Program-made: the position numbers and the translations under genes | NCBI GenBank assembly: GCA_038146865.1 | Contig: JAYQSL010000002.1 | Span: 1-64,000 of the forward strand | Length of the DNA: 64,000 bases | From: GCA-2709075 sp038146865 | Lineage (GTDB): Bacteria; Pseudomonadota; Alphaproteobacteria; MPNO01; UBA2964 | Direction: 5' to 3' | Part shown: positions 63,494 to 64,000 of the stretch, in pieces | Numbering within the stretch: the stretch's first letter is position 1 | Layout of the letters: each line of letters begins with the position of its first letter | Notes under the pieces: generated by a model | What the model saw: the letters and a program-made list of their open reading frames with translations, nothing else | Databases searched by the model: none | What the model was told of the DNA's origin: nothing

Positions 63494-63865
63494 ATGTTAA
63501 TTTCGCCTGCCCACGCCCAGAGTCTTGGTGGATCTGGAGCCCTCGAGTCTCTTCTACCTCTCGTTCTAATTTTTGTTGTGTTTTATTTTTTGCTAATTCG
63601 CCCACAGCAGAAAAAACAAAAGCAGCACCGAGAAATGTTGCAGGCGCTAAGACGAGGAGATCGTGTTGTTACTGCTGGCGGAATTATTGGACAAATCACC
63701 AAAGTTAATAGCGAAACTGAGTTAACTTTAGAAATTGCCGATGGTGTAAGAGTGAAGGTGGCCCGCGGCATGATCAGTGACGTCTTAGCTAAAACGGAAG
63801 ACCAAGAAGACGAAGAAGATAATGAAAAGGAACCAGAAAGCGCCGATAAAGATAAAAAGAGCTAG
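63494..63865 (+). CDS. yajC: Preprotein translocase accessory subunit YajC
   Basis: 123 residues with AAAGGAG before the ATG. One membrane helix (about 18-36, LLPLVLIFVVFYFLLIRPQQKKQKQHRE), then LRRGDRVVTAGGIIGQITKVNSETELTLEIADGVRVKVARGMI and an acidic tail. Part of the SecDF-YajC complex. secD follows by 41 bases. A hairpin CCGTCT/AGACGG at 63425-63445 lies upstream, role unknown. Confidence 0.95.
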   Translation: MLISPAHAQSLGGSGALESLLPLVLIFVVFYFLLIRPQQKKQKQHREMLQALRRGDRVVTAGGIIGQITKVNSETELTLEIADGVRVKVARGMISDVLAKTEDQEDEEDNEKEPESADKDKKS

Positions 63866-63906
63866 AGTCTAATCTTCAATTAAATCAAAAGATTGAAAGG
63901 CAACCC

Positions 63907-64000
63907 ATGGTTAGATTTCCCACTTGGAAGATCATATTGGTCTTTATTGTTGCCTTTTTTGGCTTGGCTTTCGCTGTTCCTAACATCCTCCCCTCCGGGG
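63907..64000 (+). CDS. secD: Protein-export membrane protein SecD (start only)
   Basis: Thirty-one codons are present before the window ends. MVRFPTWKIILVFIVAFFGL AFAVPNILPSG matches the first helix and the PN(I/L)L periplasmic start of alphaproteobacterial SecD. Its position after yajC supports the call. Confidence 0.9.
   Translation, partial: MVRFPTWKIILVFIVAFFGLAFAVPNILPSG

Noticed and set aside
1..64000. Mobile elements, phage, CRISPR arrays, riboswitches
   Set aside because: I looked for transposase or integrase motifs, direct repeats with regular spacers and conserved leader structures upstream of likely candidates and found none.

Overview
The window looks like a chromosomal segment of a free-living, probably marine, alphaproteobacterium of Rhodospirillales-like type. 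This is inferred from gene order: pcm-like/tolC/popZ/valS, argS/SPOR/nagZ/scpA/scpB/tatABC/serS/pcm/nlpD-like/DUF815/yajC/secD, and a phaR/phaP/phaC locus are arrangements typical of that class. Base composition is moderate and fairly even. I see no phage genes, insertion sequences, CRISPR arrays or rRNA. Two tRNA genes (Asn, Cys) are present.

Layout. (1) 1-2891: a secreted repeat protein on the minus strand (Ig-like domains, tectonin propeller repeats, fascin-like beta-trefoil repeats). It has three sets of near-identical internal duplications and is broken by a one-base frameshift near 549. A truncated hydroxyisobutyrate-dehydrogenase-type fragment sits beside it. (2) 3336-7506: a CmcJ/NvfI-type oxygenase, a ferritin-like di-iron protein, an amidohydrolase and a glutathionyl-hydroquinone-reductase-like GST. 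(3) 7507-13668, minus strand: a compact sulfur/metal run sseA-metC-hisI-cobW-modA-modB-modC, with modB frameshifted. (4) 13879-30410: an accessory catabolic region. It has two modules pairing an LLM flavin monooxygenase, alpha/beta hydrolase(s) and a RidA protein, a set reminiscent of the Rut pyrimidine-ring-opening pathway. Around them lie an ornithine-cyclodeaminase-like protein, MoxR/VWA pair, cupin, 3-hydroxyanthranilate dioxygenase, class II aldolase, Rhizobium-type asparaginase, a heme-oxygenase-like di-iron enzyme, a BNR-repeat protein and a GFA protein. (5) 30414-33858: a PHA storage locus (phaR, phaP, phaJ-like, phaC). The phaR-phaP intergenic region carries two identical inverted repeats flanking a promoter. 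(6) 34456-43506: tRNA-Asn, a two-subunit TPP decarboxylase, pyrC, pyrE, tRNA-Cys, pcm-like, tolC, popZ and valS. (7) 43646-48873: two tandem TAXI-type binding proteins without signal peptides, an IlvD-family dehydratase and an acetolactate-synthase-like enzyme. (8) 49075-64000: xthA (frameshifted), erpA and dgt, then the housekeeping chain argS to secD, which runs off the right edge.

How the genes work together. The right half is core biology: translation (valS, argS, serS), chromosome segregation (scpAB, popZ), Tat and Sec export, cell-wall recycling and septation (nagZ, SPOR, nlpD-like). The left half is accessory metabolism rich in metal and flavin oxygenases. The best candidates for undescribed biology are the paired LLM/hydrolase/RidA modules, the CmcJ/ferritin-like/amidohydrolase cluster and the signal-less TAXI pair with IlvD and ALS paralogues. 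Three single-base frameshifts (1-2891 gene, modB, xthA) hit otherwise intact genes and should be checked against reads before being called biological. No gene-free stretch exceeds 300 bases; the longest, 55283-55545, shows only a weak 6-bp hairpin.
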